The notes below the pieces were generated by a model that was not told the DNA's origin, did no database searches, and was given only the letters and a program-made list of their open reading frames with translations. From positions 21,512,001 to 21,576,000 of the forward strand of contig NC_080569.1 in NCBI RefSeq assembly GCF_030253575.1: a stretch of 64,000 bases of DNA, written 5' to 3'. Made by a program: the position numbers and the translations under genes. This DNA is from Rhododendron vialii (taxonomy: Eukaryota; Streptophyta; Magnoliopsida; Ericales; Ericaceae). Positions 36,906-48,289 of this stretch are shown piece by piece (the first letter of the stretch is position 1; each line of letters begins with the position of its first letter).

Positions 36906-37594
36906 AGACAGAAAAAGATTTTGCTAAAATGAGGAGCATTCCCATGTGACGAATTGCAAATTCTTTTAGTGGATTTGTATTCTCTCCGGTCTAATTTTTG
37001 AATTTGATGGAATAGTTCAAATTTGAACCATGCAACAGTAATTTGGACCATACATTTGATAAGAGTCTCCGAGGAAAATCAAATAATTGATTGCAACAAT
37101 GGAAAATTCAGATCTAAACTTCTAGTCTAAATTAATTAAAGACATCAAATTCCTTTCTTTATTAAAGCATACTCCTAGCTTGCTAGAGAAGTAAACATAA
37201 TGTCTCATTAATTTCCTTATAAGAATCCAATTTGCAAAATCCCGGTTACAAAATAAAGTATCAAATCTCTTTTGAATCAATTAAGTTAAATTTTCAACAT
37301 TTGATGAGATCATGAATGTCAAGTTTTCAAAAAAAGTGAGCATGAGAAAGCAATAACTGCTTAACAATGAGATCGCATGTTTGAGTTTTCACGGAGGCGA
37401 ATCATTCCAAATTTTAAGGTCATTGGAGGTTATGCCAAGTCATTACCTTCATGGTCCAGAATTGATCGAGGTGCGCGTAAACTGGTCCAGACATCTAGTT
37501 ATAAAAAAAAAAAAAAACTCTAATGGTAATAGAATTTGGTTATTTTGAGGCCATGGATTATAAAATAGCTAGCACTCTAGCAAACTCCACAGTA
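36906..37594. other. Intergenic DNA without recognisable content
   Basis: AT-rich. No coding exon, terminal repeat or structured element recognised apart from an A-run at 37503-37516. Confidence 0.5.
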
Positions 37595-37824
37595 CCCCTC
37601 CGTCCAAAAAGTATGATAATTTTTGAAATTTTTATCATTTTTCATTACTTATATTTTCAATCTATAATTTTTTTATGAGTTTGAAAATTTTGTATAATAG
37701 AACTAACCAAGAATTTTCAAACAAAATTCATATTACATTTTTTTTGAGATCCATATTGAAAGATATAAGGAATTGAAATTGATACGAATATCAAAAATTG
37801 TCATCCAATTTGGGATGAAAGGAG
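37595..37824. mobile_element. Stowaway MITE
   Basis: CCCCTCCGTCCAAAAAGTAT and the inverse ending GGGATGAAAGGAG are flanked by TA on both sides (37593-37594, 37825-37826). About 230 bp with inner inverted arms, as in Tc1/mariner-derived Stowaway elements. Confidence 0.85.
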
Positions 37825-37933
37825 TACAATATAATTTCGGTCTTGCTATTGTCAGCTCACTGAGCTGACGACAAGTATACTAGAAATATGTGTTTTTCTT
37901 GTCTTCTAATTTTTAGAGCAAATCTTGTTTATA

Positions 37934-38112
37934 GAGCAGCTGTAAACAAATATTTACGGAGCTCAATCTCGGTCATCCAAAAGTGTTTTGGATGGTCCGG
38001 GTTTTGAAAAAACTATTCGCGCAAATAGTATTTTTAAAATCCGAATCATTAATTATCGAAATAGATGACTGAGATTACACGGCTCCGTAAATGGTCTGTT
38101 TGCAATTGCTCC
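37934..38112. mobile_element. Foldback MITE
   Basis: Arms GAGCAGCTGTAAACA...ATTTACGGAGC and GGCTCCGTAAATGGT...GCAATTGCTC are imperfect inverses, centred near 38020 (ATTCGCGCAAATAG). Confidence 0.65.
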
Positions 38113-38157
38113 GAAAATAAGTCTCCCTCTAATTTTTATGGAAAATCCTATGTGTAA

Positions 38158-38517
38158 CGACCATTTTTGGACCAAAACCGTACCGACGGCCGCGCGCAGC
38201 CGTCTCCGGCCACCGGACGGCCGATCCAAGCCGTCCAAAAATTTTTAAAAAAAAAACCGAGGGGCCTTGCGCGGGAATCAAAGTCATCCGATGTGTGTAG
38301 GGTGCTTGATCTAAACACCCTATTTTTCGTGTATATATGTATACACGAAAAATAGGGTGTTTAGATCAAGCACCCTACACACATCGGATGACGTTGATTC
38401 CCGCGCGGAGCCCCTCGGTTTTTTTTTTTTTAAACTTTTGGACGGCTCGGATCGGCCGTCCGGTGGGCGGAGACGGCCGCGCGCGGCCGTCGATACGGTT
38501 TCGGTCCAAAATGGTCG
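38158..38517. mobile_element. 360-bp near-perfect palindrome
   Basis: The left arm starts CGACCATTTTTGGACC and the right arm ends GGTCCAAAATGGTCG. The two arms of about 175 bp match almost throughout, including GACGGCCGCGCGC, CCGAGGGGC and a 50-bp core around GTGTATATATGTATACAC. A transcript would form one long hairpin. It ends about 415 bp upstream of the DUF506 start codon. Most likely a young foldback MITE. Confidence 0.85.
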
Positions 38518-38721
38518 GTGTATATAGCAGTACTCTTCAATTTTTATTACCCCAATGAAAGTTGAAACAAAAACCAACGATTTTCCGTTTGACCAAAAAA
38601 AAGAAACAAAAACCAACAAAAACCGAACGTATTACCTAAACGAGGGAAGATTCATCGACGCATCCCGAAAGAGATAGTCCTGAATCTAGATTAATAATTA
38701 GTTTAGTTTACACTAAATGCG

Positions 38722-38730
38722 TATATATAT
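38722..38730 (+). promoter_or_regulatory. Candidate TATA box of the DUF506 gene
   Basis: TATATATAT lies about 200 bp upstream of the ATG, which would leave a leader of about 170 nt. Position is plausible; there is no transcript evidence. Confidence 0.4.
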
Positions 38731-38930
38731 CGTCCTTTACCTTCGACATGATGTCTTCATTCTCTCTCTACCCCATTAATGGTTCTCTTCATTTTCTCTC
38801 TGTGAACACATCCTATCGCCATAATCACGACATCTGTGTGCAATTATATAATATAATATCGACCTCTATTGGAATATCACAAACAAACTTGTTCTGGGTC
38901 ATCGTCATCATCTCGATCACTTCACTGTAA

Positions 38931-40520
38931 ATGGCGAAATTCAAGAGGGTGGCGGAGGCGTTCGACGAGGCGGCCGCTAAGGCGCGGCGGCTCTGCGGCG
39001 GGGATCAGTATTCGCCGCCGGAGACGGCGGAGGATCTGTCGGATCTGGTGAAGTCGTTTATGGAGAGAGGAGAGGAGGGAGGTTTGGGTGAGGAGAGAGA
39101 AGGGAATAGTATCGGATCTGAATCGGATGGGGATTGCAGTGATTGGGAGTTGAGAGATGAGTTGAGTGCATTGTTGGGATGTGGAGATGATGATCAAGTG
39201 AAGAGAAATATTCGTGAGGAGGTGGAAAAAGCGTGTGGAGGCGTCGGAAATGGTCTGACGTCACCGGGGTTTAAACGTCGGGTTGTGGCTCGGTTGCGGG
39301 ACAGAGGTTTTGACGCCGGTGAGTCTCTCCCTCTCCCTTCCGATATTTGTTTTTTATTTTGTAACTCCATCTTACATTATATTAGGTGAGTTCTCGTGTA
39401 TGTGTAGGTCTTATCCCATATGAGATTATCCCATATGAGAGAATCGTTATGAACATATAAATTAAATTTGCACATTAGTTGTATGCAGTGTATCGGCGGC
39501 TATGCAGCGGTTTTTCAGCCATGTAATGCCTTTACACTCTTGTACATCCGATTTTTTGACAGCTTCATGGCTGCTATGTGGTTAGATGCTAGTTTTTTTT
39601 TTTTTTTTTTTTTTTAAATTCACGATTGCTACACCCTAATTCCTGTTACATATCAATTGATATCTTCGTTATTGCTTTTTGAAACCTTGGGTTACGAATA
39701 ACCGTTGTAATACTTACTTGATTTGACTTATTAGTTTAGGGATGAAAATCTTGCCAAAACCTCAAAATTTTGATGCTTTTTTTTTTTACACCATCGTATC
39801 GTCTTCATTTATCTTGTTGTTTTGGCTGTAATCTATATTCTATTTTCAAAATAAAAACAAATTGGGATAAAGAAAAATGCTCCATACCAAGAGTGATTGG
39901 CAATGCAAATAAAATAATGTAAAAATCAAGAAGCTGTACATTTGAACTAGCAATTTTGTGCGACAATTTAAAAAAAAAAAATACTAATTAACGTTGAATG
40001 TACAGGTCTCTGCAAATCAAAATGGGACAGAATCGGCCGGTTCCCATCAGGGTCACACGAGTACATGGACGTTACCGTATCCGGAACCCGCTACATAATC
40101 GAGTTTTCCCTCTCAGACGAATTTTCCATAGCCCGGGCAACGGAGTGCTTCTCTTCACTCCTACAACTTGTTCCTCCAATTTTTGTGGGAAAAGTGGAAG
40201 AGCTCAAACAAGTGGTGAGACTACTGTGCAATGCCATCAAAGTCTCTATGAGGAGCATGGACATGCACGTGCCCCCTTGGAGGCGGTTCGGGTACATGAA
40301 AGCCAAATGGTTTGGTTCTGATTTTGAAAGGACAACCGGTAAAGTCACGGTTGAAATGAGTTCGGGTCCTGGGTCAGACTTGGGTAGACAGAGATCGGTT
40401 GGGTTTGGGCCGGTGCCGTTGGCTTTTTCGTATCACTGCAGGGAGGATTTCGCAAGTAAGGTTGGTCTGAAAGTGGGGCAGCTAGCCGTGGCATTTGATG
40501 GCGCCAACATACTCCTGTAA
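38931..40520 (+). CDS. DUF506 (PDDEXK_6) family protein
   Basis: Exons 38931-39318 and 40006-40520 join in phase (donor GTGAGT, acceptor TACAG) to 300 aa. The N-terminus starts FKRVAEAFDEAAAKARRLC, typical of this plant family. An acidic, Glu/Gly-rich middle is followed by the conserved core: SKWDRIGRFPSGSHEYMDV, then TRYIIEFSLSDEFSIARAT, a hydrophobic helix ending PPIFVGKVEEL, and PPWRRFGYMKAKWFG. Pfam classes it in the PDDEXK nuclease-like superfamily, where the Asp of EYMDV and Glu of IIEF are candidate acidic site residues. Nuclease activity is not established for this branch. It is a stand-alone plus-strand gene in a mobile-element-rich neighbourhood. The intron (687 bp) has a long T-run and nothing else recognised. 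Confidence 0.93.
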
Positions 40521-40896
40521 ATAAAATGATAAATGGGTTTGGGTCGATATTGGCACCACTGCTGGCGGTTATATTGGTAAATGATGAGTAGTTTATGTGA
40601 GGTCGCAAAAAGACTCTTTTTTGTTTAAATTCTTGGTTGGAAGCCCAGAAAATCAAGGTTTCTGGATGCATTTGTTTAGTAGGTACTAGTTGAGTTTTGT
40701 GTGGATCGGCCAAGACCCTATAACATCTTGGGGAGCGAATTGGTGGGTCTCAAATATGTAAATATTGACTTCCTAGAATACATGCTTTAATACTCTTTTA
40801 CATTGAATCTTAAAACGTTGTTTCAAATCTCTCCGCTTCTCTAGTGCGTCTTAGAAAATAGACTGCCATTGTCAAGGAATGTTTATGCGAATTCGG
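40521..40896. other. 3' flank of the DUF506 gene
   Basis: Probably 3' UTR followed by intergenic DNA. No further exon is recognised. Confidence 0.4.
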
Positions 40897-41145
40897 CTTA
40901 AGTTCCGCTAAGGGTTTTTTGGAATTTTTGAAAATTTTCTTGTTTTGTCTTTATTCAAAAATTTTGCCTTTTTGGGCTTTATCTTTGATATTTCAAAAAA
41001 TATTTGGGTAAATGTCATAATTTTTTACTTTTTTGATTTATCGACGAATTAATAATCCATAAAAGTTAGATGCGAAACTAACGAATGCGAAAAAAATCAA
41101 ATAAAGACAATAAGAAAAAACCCAAAAATCTCTGCGGAAGTTAAT
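40897..41145. mobile_element. Foldback MITE
   Basis: Arms CTTAAGTTCCGCTAAGGGTTTTTT and AAAAAACCCAAAAATCTCTGCGGAAGTTAA are imperfect inverses. Inner arms (TTTGTCTTTATT and inverse) also pair. Confidence 0.6.
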
Positions 41146-41395
41146 GTAAGAATAGTGAAACGAAGGAAAAGCACACATTACGCCATGTTTGACCCGATTT
41201 AGTTGGACTAATATACTTCCACAAACAGTGTCAAAAAAAACTTCTGGTTTTTTATGGACTCCGTCGCAATGAAATGTGTTGGACCTCGGATATTGAAATC
41301 TTGCTGTTTGTTTGAAGATAACCTTTGAGGAAAAATTGATTGACATTCAAAATGCCAAGCCAACAGCACTGCTAGAAGAATTTAGAACTGATTTT

Positions 41396-41583
41396 GGTGG
41401 GGTGCACCAAGCCAAGACAGTAGTGCAACGTCAAGGCAACGCTTGAAAGACCCCAATAGCAAGCTACTGTGATGGATCCTCCCTTTAGAAAAATTCATTT
41501 AATATCGTGTGAGCCGATGGCTCACGTATCAGATATTAAACTAATACTACACTTGATCTTAGCCAAAAGGCCTAGAAAAGTAT
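41396..41583 (-). pseudogene. U2 snRNA, defective copy
   Basis: Read on the minus strand it begins ATACTTTTCTAGGCC and continues TTTTGGCTAAGATCAAG and GTAGTAT, the 5' hairpin and branch-point-recognition sequence of U2. It runs to the GCACCCCACC 3' end, about 188 nt. About 12 nt after GTAGTAT are missing compared with the other copy, removing one strand of stem IIa. Upstream, an element like the plant snRNA USE (ATCCCACACTG, 41635-41625) lies only 42-52 bp from the start instead of about 70, and no TATA box sits at -30, as if about 25 bp were deleted. The 3' box is one base off consensus. Confidence 0.8.
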
Positions 41584-42024
41584 GATTCCATATGCTGCTT
41601 TAGCTCACTTTTCCTTTCGGGGATCAGTGTGGGATTAAGGCATTAATCTAGCTTTGCAACAAATAAAACCCAGTTATTTCACAGCTTTGAATCCCTTGGG
41701 ATTGAACAGTTGAATTGTTAACAAAGACGTCTAAAATAATCTAAATGAGAGCCCAACAATAATTGTTAGACTAACAGATTTCTCTTCATTTACCGAACGT
41801 TTAATTAATTAATTAATTGACGAATTTCTGAGGCAATCTGTTTATACGAAAGGGGGGGGAAAATGTTTCTCCTACTTGGCTTTAAATGGTGAACGCTACT
41901 GAATTTTTGGTTAGAATTATGATAGTTTTTTCCTCAAAAACTTTAAAATTACGTAAGTCGTCTGCCCAATATCGTTTTGAATAATCCAACACCCTTCTAA
42001 CCAATAATTCTGAGTAAAATACTA

Positions 42025-42240
42025 CTCTCTCCGTTCCTAAATAAGTGTTCGATGCGCAAAACTAAGTCTTCAAAAAGATGCATTTGTTTTATTAAAAAAA
42101 TTAATTTTTTTTTCACAAATCAATAGATAGCAATGAGTTTTATTAGATTGTGAAAAAAAATTAAATTTTTTAATAAAAAATAGGCATGTTTTGTAAAACA
42201 TAATTTTGTGCGCCGGACACTTATTTAGGGACAGAGGGAG
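42025..42240. mobile_element. Stowaway MITE
   Basis: CTCTCTCCGTTCCTAAATAA and the inverse TTATTTAGGGACAGAGGGAG are flanked by TA on both sides (42023-42024, 42241-42242). Inner arms are A/T-rich inverted repeats. Confidence 0.88.
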
Positions 42241-42306
42241 TATCATTTTTTACAGTACTATTTTTCTTGTGAAATTGGTAGGGTCGTTCTTGAAGTTATC
42301 TTAGTA

Positions 42307-42538
42307 TTTTTTTTTTCTGATAACTCAGGTGTCCGGGTCAGTTTTCGCGTGCCTCGATTAATCCTGAAAAATCAATCACACCACCCACTTGTGGGGGTCC
42401 CAATTTAAATTGGAGCAAAGCTCTGCATGGACTGACCGCAAAAAAATTAATAGCACCTAAGAGATTTTGAACTTGAGACCTTAGGAGGGAGCAAACTCAC
42501 AAGTCCCCAAGTCTTTGACCACCAAGCTAACCCTTGGG
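42307..42538 (-). mobile_element. tRNA-derived SINE
   Basis: On the minus strand a tRNA-like head carries TAGCTTGGTGGTC (box A) and AGTTCAAAATC (box B), followed by a unique body and an A-tail (T-run at 42307-42316 on the plus strand). GTTATCTTAGTA is repeated exactly on both sides (42295-42306, 42539-42550), a 12-bp target-site duplication. Part of this SINE and its flank is duplicated at 43655-43881. Confidence 0.88.
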
Positions 42539-42669
42539 GTTATCTTAGTAAATAGATTGATGAAAATATATGTAATCTTTTGCTAGTATCTTTACAATTT
42601 GTATTGATAAAATTAGTATCGCCTTTCATAAGTTAGAATTTTTATAGATTTTCGCCCATTCAATCTTAC
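42447..42669. repeat. Local segmental duplication, copy 1
   Basis: Starts TTAATAGCACCTAA inside the SINE head and runs past the SINE into flanking DNA ending CAATCTTAC. It matches 43655-43881 with few changes. Confidence 0.9.
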
Positions 42670-43654
42670 ACATAAAGGATTCAAAATTTGAATAAAAAAT
42701 TTGAAGATTAGATCAAGCATCTACACATATCGGATCGAGCTGATTTCTCGCGGTGCCACACAAAAAATTATTTTATTGACTCAGATTATCCGTGCGGGAC
42801 CCGGAGTAGGCCCCTTGTAATATCGGACTATGGAAAAAGGTTGAGAGAATCATTATCTCCCAAACATGAGTTAAAGGGAGGAGAAAAGTATAAAGTATCT
42901 GAGAGAGATAACATATGTGGCCGGGTTAATAGTGTGAAAGGGAAAGGGGAAAAGACCAGAAAAAAAGGAGAAAGTCTTCAGTGCCGAGCGGGCACGGACA
43001 GCTGGTGCCGAACACGCATCTCGGCCGTCCAAACGTATTTTGAACGGCCCAGATCTGTTTGGGCTTGAGGGGTCGAAAAAAAGAGAAGAAAGTTTGGTTC
43101 AAGTTTTCTTTTGTCTTTTGTGTTTATATGTTCTTTTTTTTAAAACATGTAGCAAGTGGGTTAATTAATTTTGTCTCTTGGTCGAGAAACTAAAACAATG
43201 AGGTACCACTTGAACTTGATCCATCTCCCCTGCTCACACTATGTTGTTTGAAATCATTTTGCTCCTTCAAATATTGGAATTTGCTTCCACCCTTGTAATT
43301 ATCACCAGATTTGCCAACTTGACTAACTACTAGCAAATAGCAATCGTCTTACTGAAAATATAGTCAATTTAACTCCTTTCATTTAATTTTTACCATTCAA
43401 CAAATCTGTTTTTTTTTTTTTTTAACAAAATTCAACAAATCTGTTTAGTAGGTAGTTGTTTGTTTACATCCAAGGCTTGGGTCCCCCGCCCCCCCAACTT
43501 ATCCAGGATACCTTGAGCTTTCTTGATTATTAATAACTTTTTCCTTAATAAACGAACCGAGCAACTCGCAAGCTCTCCTCAATTCGTTGACGCTCAACTC
43601 AACTAGTTTAAAGAGGCTCGTTTAAAGGAGACTTGGCTCATTCAAAGAAGCTCG
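42670..43654. other. Intergenic DNA between the duplication copies
   Basis: No gene recognised. About 42705-42830 resembles an arm of the MITE at 20676. The sequence at 42985-43070 (GGGCACGGACAGCTGGTGCCG) has partial dyads. A T-run lies at 43408-43422. Confidence 0.4.
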
Positions 43655-43881
43655 TTAATAGCACCTAATAGATTTTGGACCTGAGACCTTAGGAGGGAGC
43701 AAACTCATAACTCCCAAGCCTTTGACCACCAAGCCAACCCTTAGGGTTAAGTTATCTTAGTAAATAGATTGATGAAAATATATGTAATCTTTTGCTAGTA
43801 TCTTTACAATTTGTATTTATAAAATTAGTATCGCCTTTCATAAGTTAGAATTTTTATAGATTTTCGCCCATTCAATCTTAC
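43655..43881. repeat. Local segmental duplication, copy 2
   Basis: Second copy of 42447-42669. It contains only the tRNA-like head of the SINE (no body or tail) and the same flank, so it was made by DNA duplication after SINE insertion. Confidence 0.9.
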
Positions 43882-43997
43882 CCAGGATACCCTGACCTTC
43901 GTAACTTCGTTCTAAATCATTTTAAGGCTGAGTCTATGATTAACAGATGAGAACATGCATTTTGGTGGAGAGTTCCCCGAAGAACCAACTAAAATTT

Positions 43998-44014
43998 TTT
44001 GTACTGATTTGGGT
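43998..44014 (-). terminator. snRNA 3' box
   Basis: Immediately after the U2 3' end the minus strand reads CACCCAAATCAGTACAA, fitting the plant 3'-box pattern CA-N(3-10)-AGTNNAA, which directs 3'-end formation. Confidence 0.65.
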
Positions 44015-44208
44015 GGGGTGCGCTGAGCTAAGGCAATAGTGCAACGCCAAGACGACGCTTGAAAGACTCCAATAGCAAGATATTGTGATGAGCCCTCCCC
44101 TAAAAAATTAATTTAATATCATGTGAGCCAATGGCTCACGTATCAGATATTCAACTGATAAAAACAAATACTACACTTGATCTTAGACAAAAAGGCCGAG
44201 AAAGGTAT
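44012..44208 (-). ncRNA. U2: U2 spliceosomal snRNA, full length
   Basis: On the minus strand it starts ATACCTTTCTCGGCC and has AAGATCAAGTGTAGTA (branch-point recognition), stem IIa (TATCAGTTGAATATCTGATA), an Sm-type AATTTTTTAGG, and the 3' end GCACCCCACC; about 197 nt. U2 pairs with the intron branch site in the spliceosome. A USE, a TATA box and a 3' box stand at pol II snRNA positions. One oddity: the first hairpin reads GGCCTTTTTGTCT instead of GGCCTTTTGGCT, weakening the stem, so it may be a variant or an ageing copy. Confidence 0.78.
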
Positions 44209-44235
44209 GAATTGAGAAGCTGCCAGGGTTGGGAT

Positions 44236-44241
44236 TTTATA
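44236..44241 (-). promoter_or_regulatory. U2 snRNA TATA box
   Basis: TATAAA on the minus strand at -28 to -33 relative to the U2 start, as in plant pol II snRNA promoters. Confidence 0.75.
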
Positions 44242-44274
44242 TTCTGTCTTTTGCCCACTTTGCATATTGATAAC

Positions 44275-44285
44275 CGATGGGAGAT
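44275..44285 (-). promoter_or_regulatory. U2 snRNA upstream sequence element (USE)
   Basis: ATCTCCCATCG matches the plant snRNA USE consensus RTCCCACATCG at 9 of 11 bases, at -67 to -77. It is about 33 bp from the TATA box, the spacing used by RNA polymerase II snRNA genes. Confidence 0.7.
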
Positions 44286-44289
44286 AAAA

Positions 44290-47200
44290 GCAATGCCCTG
44301 TTCAGCATCTGCTTGTAAAGCACTCTCCAGGGTCTAGTTTTTCCCCCAAAACCTGCAACCAGAATTCTTCAGACCATGACTCTTCCAACTTCCGTCATTA
44401 GATATCCCGGTGATCCAATACAATTGGTGTAGACATGTTTAGATTATCTTCTTGTCCGAGCGAGTGGCTCTAGGATATTTCTACTGATCATCGAAAAAGT
44501 CCGAAAGTCTACAATGAACAAGTGCCCCTAGTACTTAGTAAAGCCAAATCGTGATGATGTGGTTGAATTGGTTATTAACCATTGAATTGTTGCTTTTGTG
44601 AGAAGTGAATTCAAAATCGAAAAAACTCTTCGCTCAAGCTGTACCGAGCTGAGCTTAAAAAAAGAAAAAACAGCAATTGAAAAGCAGAACAAAATCATCC
44701 ATAACCATGAGCAGTGTACTGTAAACACCATATGACCCACATCTTCTTTCCATGGAGTATGATTGCATATGCAAGTTTCATTACATCAATTAACACTAGA
44801 ATATTCATACAGAAGTCAGATTAAACTTGTAAGACATGGAAAATCATTAACAGGAAATCATCAACTTTCGAAACGAGAAGGCAAGCTGTGATCACATAAA
44901 GACATGTTCAAGTGATGGCTCCATTTATCGATGGCCAAGACGACAGAGCCATCCATTTTGTTTGGAAACTTGACACCTTCAAGGCTTAGAAGTGTTCCCA
45001 CAAATTTCTACTTTCCAGAACTTTGATCCATTTTGCCACACAAATTAAGGTTCACACTTCTACTAGCAAATAAGTCCCCAATGGTAATTCAAGAGTGGCA
45101 ACATCCGAAACAAAAGAACATGCTCAAGCTCCTCCTCAGTCACCATGAGCTTAATAAATCACTGAGTTTGAGGAAGCACTCCTTAAGACACTCCCAGACC
45201 CATAGACTCTTTCTGTCAAAGGTAGAAGAGCCTCATAATCTCATATTTCCGTCTTAACTTCATCAACCATCGTCAAATTTGTTGGCATTTCCTTTACTGA
45301 TCTGTCTCCCTTTCTTATTTTTGGATCTCATCTTTTTCTCCTCGATCTGGTTAAATATCAAGCACATTATTTTTTCTTGATTTTTTTCTTTTTGCACTAG
45401 TATCAACAACGTCTCACTTCAACGTTGTAACAGTTCAAACACCGTTACAGTTCTCACTCAGTGAGTTGCACAGAGTACATCTTTCATAGCTAGAACTTAG
45501 AAGCCCTGTACATATTTCCATCTTAACTTTCGCACTTCTTTCATAGGTAGAACTTAGAAGCCTCGCCAAGTTGGTTCGTTACATCCGTTATTGATCTTTG
45601 TGTCTCCTTGATCCGGTTAACATCAAAAGGTTTATTTTTCTTGATTCTTATCCCTTTGCACTCGTATCGATACCATATCCCGTCAAAGTTCGAACATTGT
45701 TGCAGTTCTAAAATAGAGATTTGCACAGAGCTTTATCTTTCAGTCAAAATCGATGAGCAACAAAACACCAACCCAGAATCTAAAAGTAGACTCCAAATAC
45801 TACTTTGCAAGTTTATTGTCTTTTCAGAGGAAGAAAGCATTTCAACGAAATTGTTACTCCTTTTCCCACGGCCAAAGCCACTCTCTTATGCAGTGGTTAA
45901 GTTTCAATTTATGCTTAGTTGCATAATTTCCAGCAGAAAACTTCCTCACTTCACAAGAACCCCCTGCAAAGGGGCCGATCCGGTAGTTCATCTCGGCAAT
46001 CGACGAATCGGATCTTTGCCAAACAATTGACGGATCAAATTTGTATGCGCTCAAAATCAATCCAAACCGTCGGTGCCAAGATGAACGGCCGGCTTGGCAC
46101 CACTTTACAGGGATGCCGCTCGGCAGCATTCCCTGACACAAAAAAAATACGAAATCGGTTCCATTACTACTACTAAAAGATTTAATAAATGAGTGGGAGA
46201 AATGTAGGCACCAATAGACGCAAACTGCTTGGAGGAAATAGAGCAGCATGCCTGGACGGTGACTCCACTAGTGTTTTCATGTAAGAGAAGGTTGTTTTGA
46301 GAAAAAGGCTATGCTAATTTTTCCCTCTTTTCCCCTTCTCATCACATGCTTATACACGGACATATATGTATGCTTATAACCAACAATTTCAAAGAAAAGC
46401 TGTAATAAGTATAGATTAGAGAGAGGGAGAGGGGAAATGTGAGAAGCTCGGTAAGCAGATTTGTCGACGGGAATAAACGACAAGCGGCCAGTAAAACTTC
46501 TCAATCTGTATGTATGGATATAGCTACAGCCGTTTTGGCAAATCAAGATCGAGGGTATTGACAATTAGTCCAACCCTCCCCTTGGTACATGTAGCCTTCT
46601 GAGTTTGAGTCGAATAATTAACCAGAAATCAAATCACCATTACAGAAAATACTACTTTTCACAAACCAAGAGGGAGATAACAGTATGAGAGAGAGAGAGA
46701 GAGAGAGAGCCGTTTGTTGAACTCAGCCAAGATGAAATGAATTGGGGGAGGCGACCACCTATAAACCCAATAATTAGGGTTTGCTATAGGGGGTAAAATA
46801 CGCTTTATACCCCTGTACTGCTATTTGGTGTCACTTTATACACTTTAGTTTTGATGTGGACAATCCAACTCTCATATAATCCTTCAATTGGACCCTTCAC
46901 CTCCTGCTCCCAATCATCCCTTTACATCCTCACTCCCAATTCTCAATCTCGCAAATTATAATACAGTAGTTTTGATTGTTCCTTCAGCTACCATAACCGT
47001 TAAAACTTAAAATGAGTGTCTATGGTGTCAATTTTGTGATTTTTCATAGAAATTATAAATAAAAACTCACCTTGAAACCTATTAAAAGATGAGATAACCC
47101 GTTGGAGTTATTGATGAACTTGGAACGTGCTAAAAATGTCCTTCATATTTTTTTTAAGGAAAAAATCTCAATATACTGTGTGTTTGTTGCAGATTTTAAA

Positions 47201-48092
47201 TACTGCTTACCACTTTTTTCAAATTAAGAATTCGTGATAGTGAATTTACTACAAGGTTTTTTGTTTATAACTTATGAAGTAAAATACGAGTAGCTTAATA
47301 AAACCGAGAGAGAATATTAAAACATAAGGCTTTGAATGTTTTGTTCTAATTATAAATCAACTTTTCTTTGAAAAAAATGAGTTTTACTTTTTGCCTTTAA
47401 GTAAGCTGCAAAAATAAGTCACGTACTCATGTAGTTGTGAATAATTATATTTTTTTTCCAGTAGAAAAATGTAAGTGCAATTACGATATCCGTCACCTCC
47501 ACAAAGGATTACTGTCACATCATGACACACCACTGTCTATACAGGTGAATCATAGTAGATACATGCCACTGGCATACTTTTCCTCCCATGCCCAAAACAG
47601 TTTTCCCCATTATAGTTTGTAACAAAGAGTACCATGTTTTGAAATTGCCAAAAATATGTAAGAACAGTTAACAGGTAGTTCTGTTACAACAGGTAAATCA
47701 ATTTGAGGTTCATGAACGGCAATAGGTAGTCAAGTAGATTATACTCTAGAACATTACTTATACCGGTAGAAACGTACATTTGTGACATAAATTTTGTTCT
47801 CATAGCAGAAAAACAGGCATTAAAAAAGTGGACATAAACATCGATTTATCGTTGTTTTCCCCTGGTTTCTCAGTGATACACAGATATCTTCCTATCAAAA
47901 TTCAAAACCCATTCACAACCACGGCAGAAGCCTTCCTACAGCCCATGACCTTCAAAACTTGTAGATCCTCAACCCTGACAATAGCAAAAACAAGTCATCT
48001 AAACTTCAATCAATGTGGCAGTAATGCATTCTAGCTACAAGCCAAAATAATATCTTTTAGAAATTCAAATATAGATACTTAAGAATTAACCA
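44290..48092. other. Gene-poor stretch with a diverged tandem repeat and a leader-like zone
   Basis: No gene recognised with confidence. Read on the minus strand, 46750-46280 looks like a gene leader (with a GA/CT run near 46688-46709). A possible exon starts at 46132 after TGTGTCAG and stays open to 45854 (contains PSGIPVKWCQAGRSSWHRR), but I know no family for it. The remainder is AT-rich. Confidence 0.35.
45230..45740. repeat. Diverged tandem duplication, period about 270 bp
   Basis: Copies at about 45230-45500 and 45501-45740 share CATATTTCC(G/A)TCTTAACTT, TTTTTCTTGATT, TTTGCACT(A/C)GTATC, GTTGCACAGAG/TTTGCACAGAG and CTTTCA in order. Confidence 0.7.
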
Positions 48093-48289
48093 TTTATATA
48101 ATAAAATAGAACTGTGTTTAAATCTAAAAGATAACCAACGCTCTAGATTTATCCTCATACTTACATAAATCTCTACCCTTCATCCTATAAAAGGCATTTT
48201 GGTAAATACCTAATCCATCCAAGGGCTATCATAAATGGCATTTTAGTAAAATTTTAGCGGCACCATCTCACTCTCCCTCTGTCTCCCTC

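Noticed and set aside
38320-38619. 99-codon minus-strand frame upstream of the DUF506 gene
   Set aside because: Most of it is a translation of one arm of the 360-bp palindrome, and the other arm gives the same peptide on the opposite strand.
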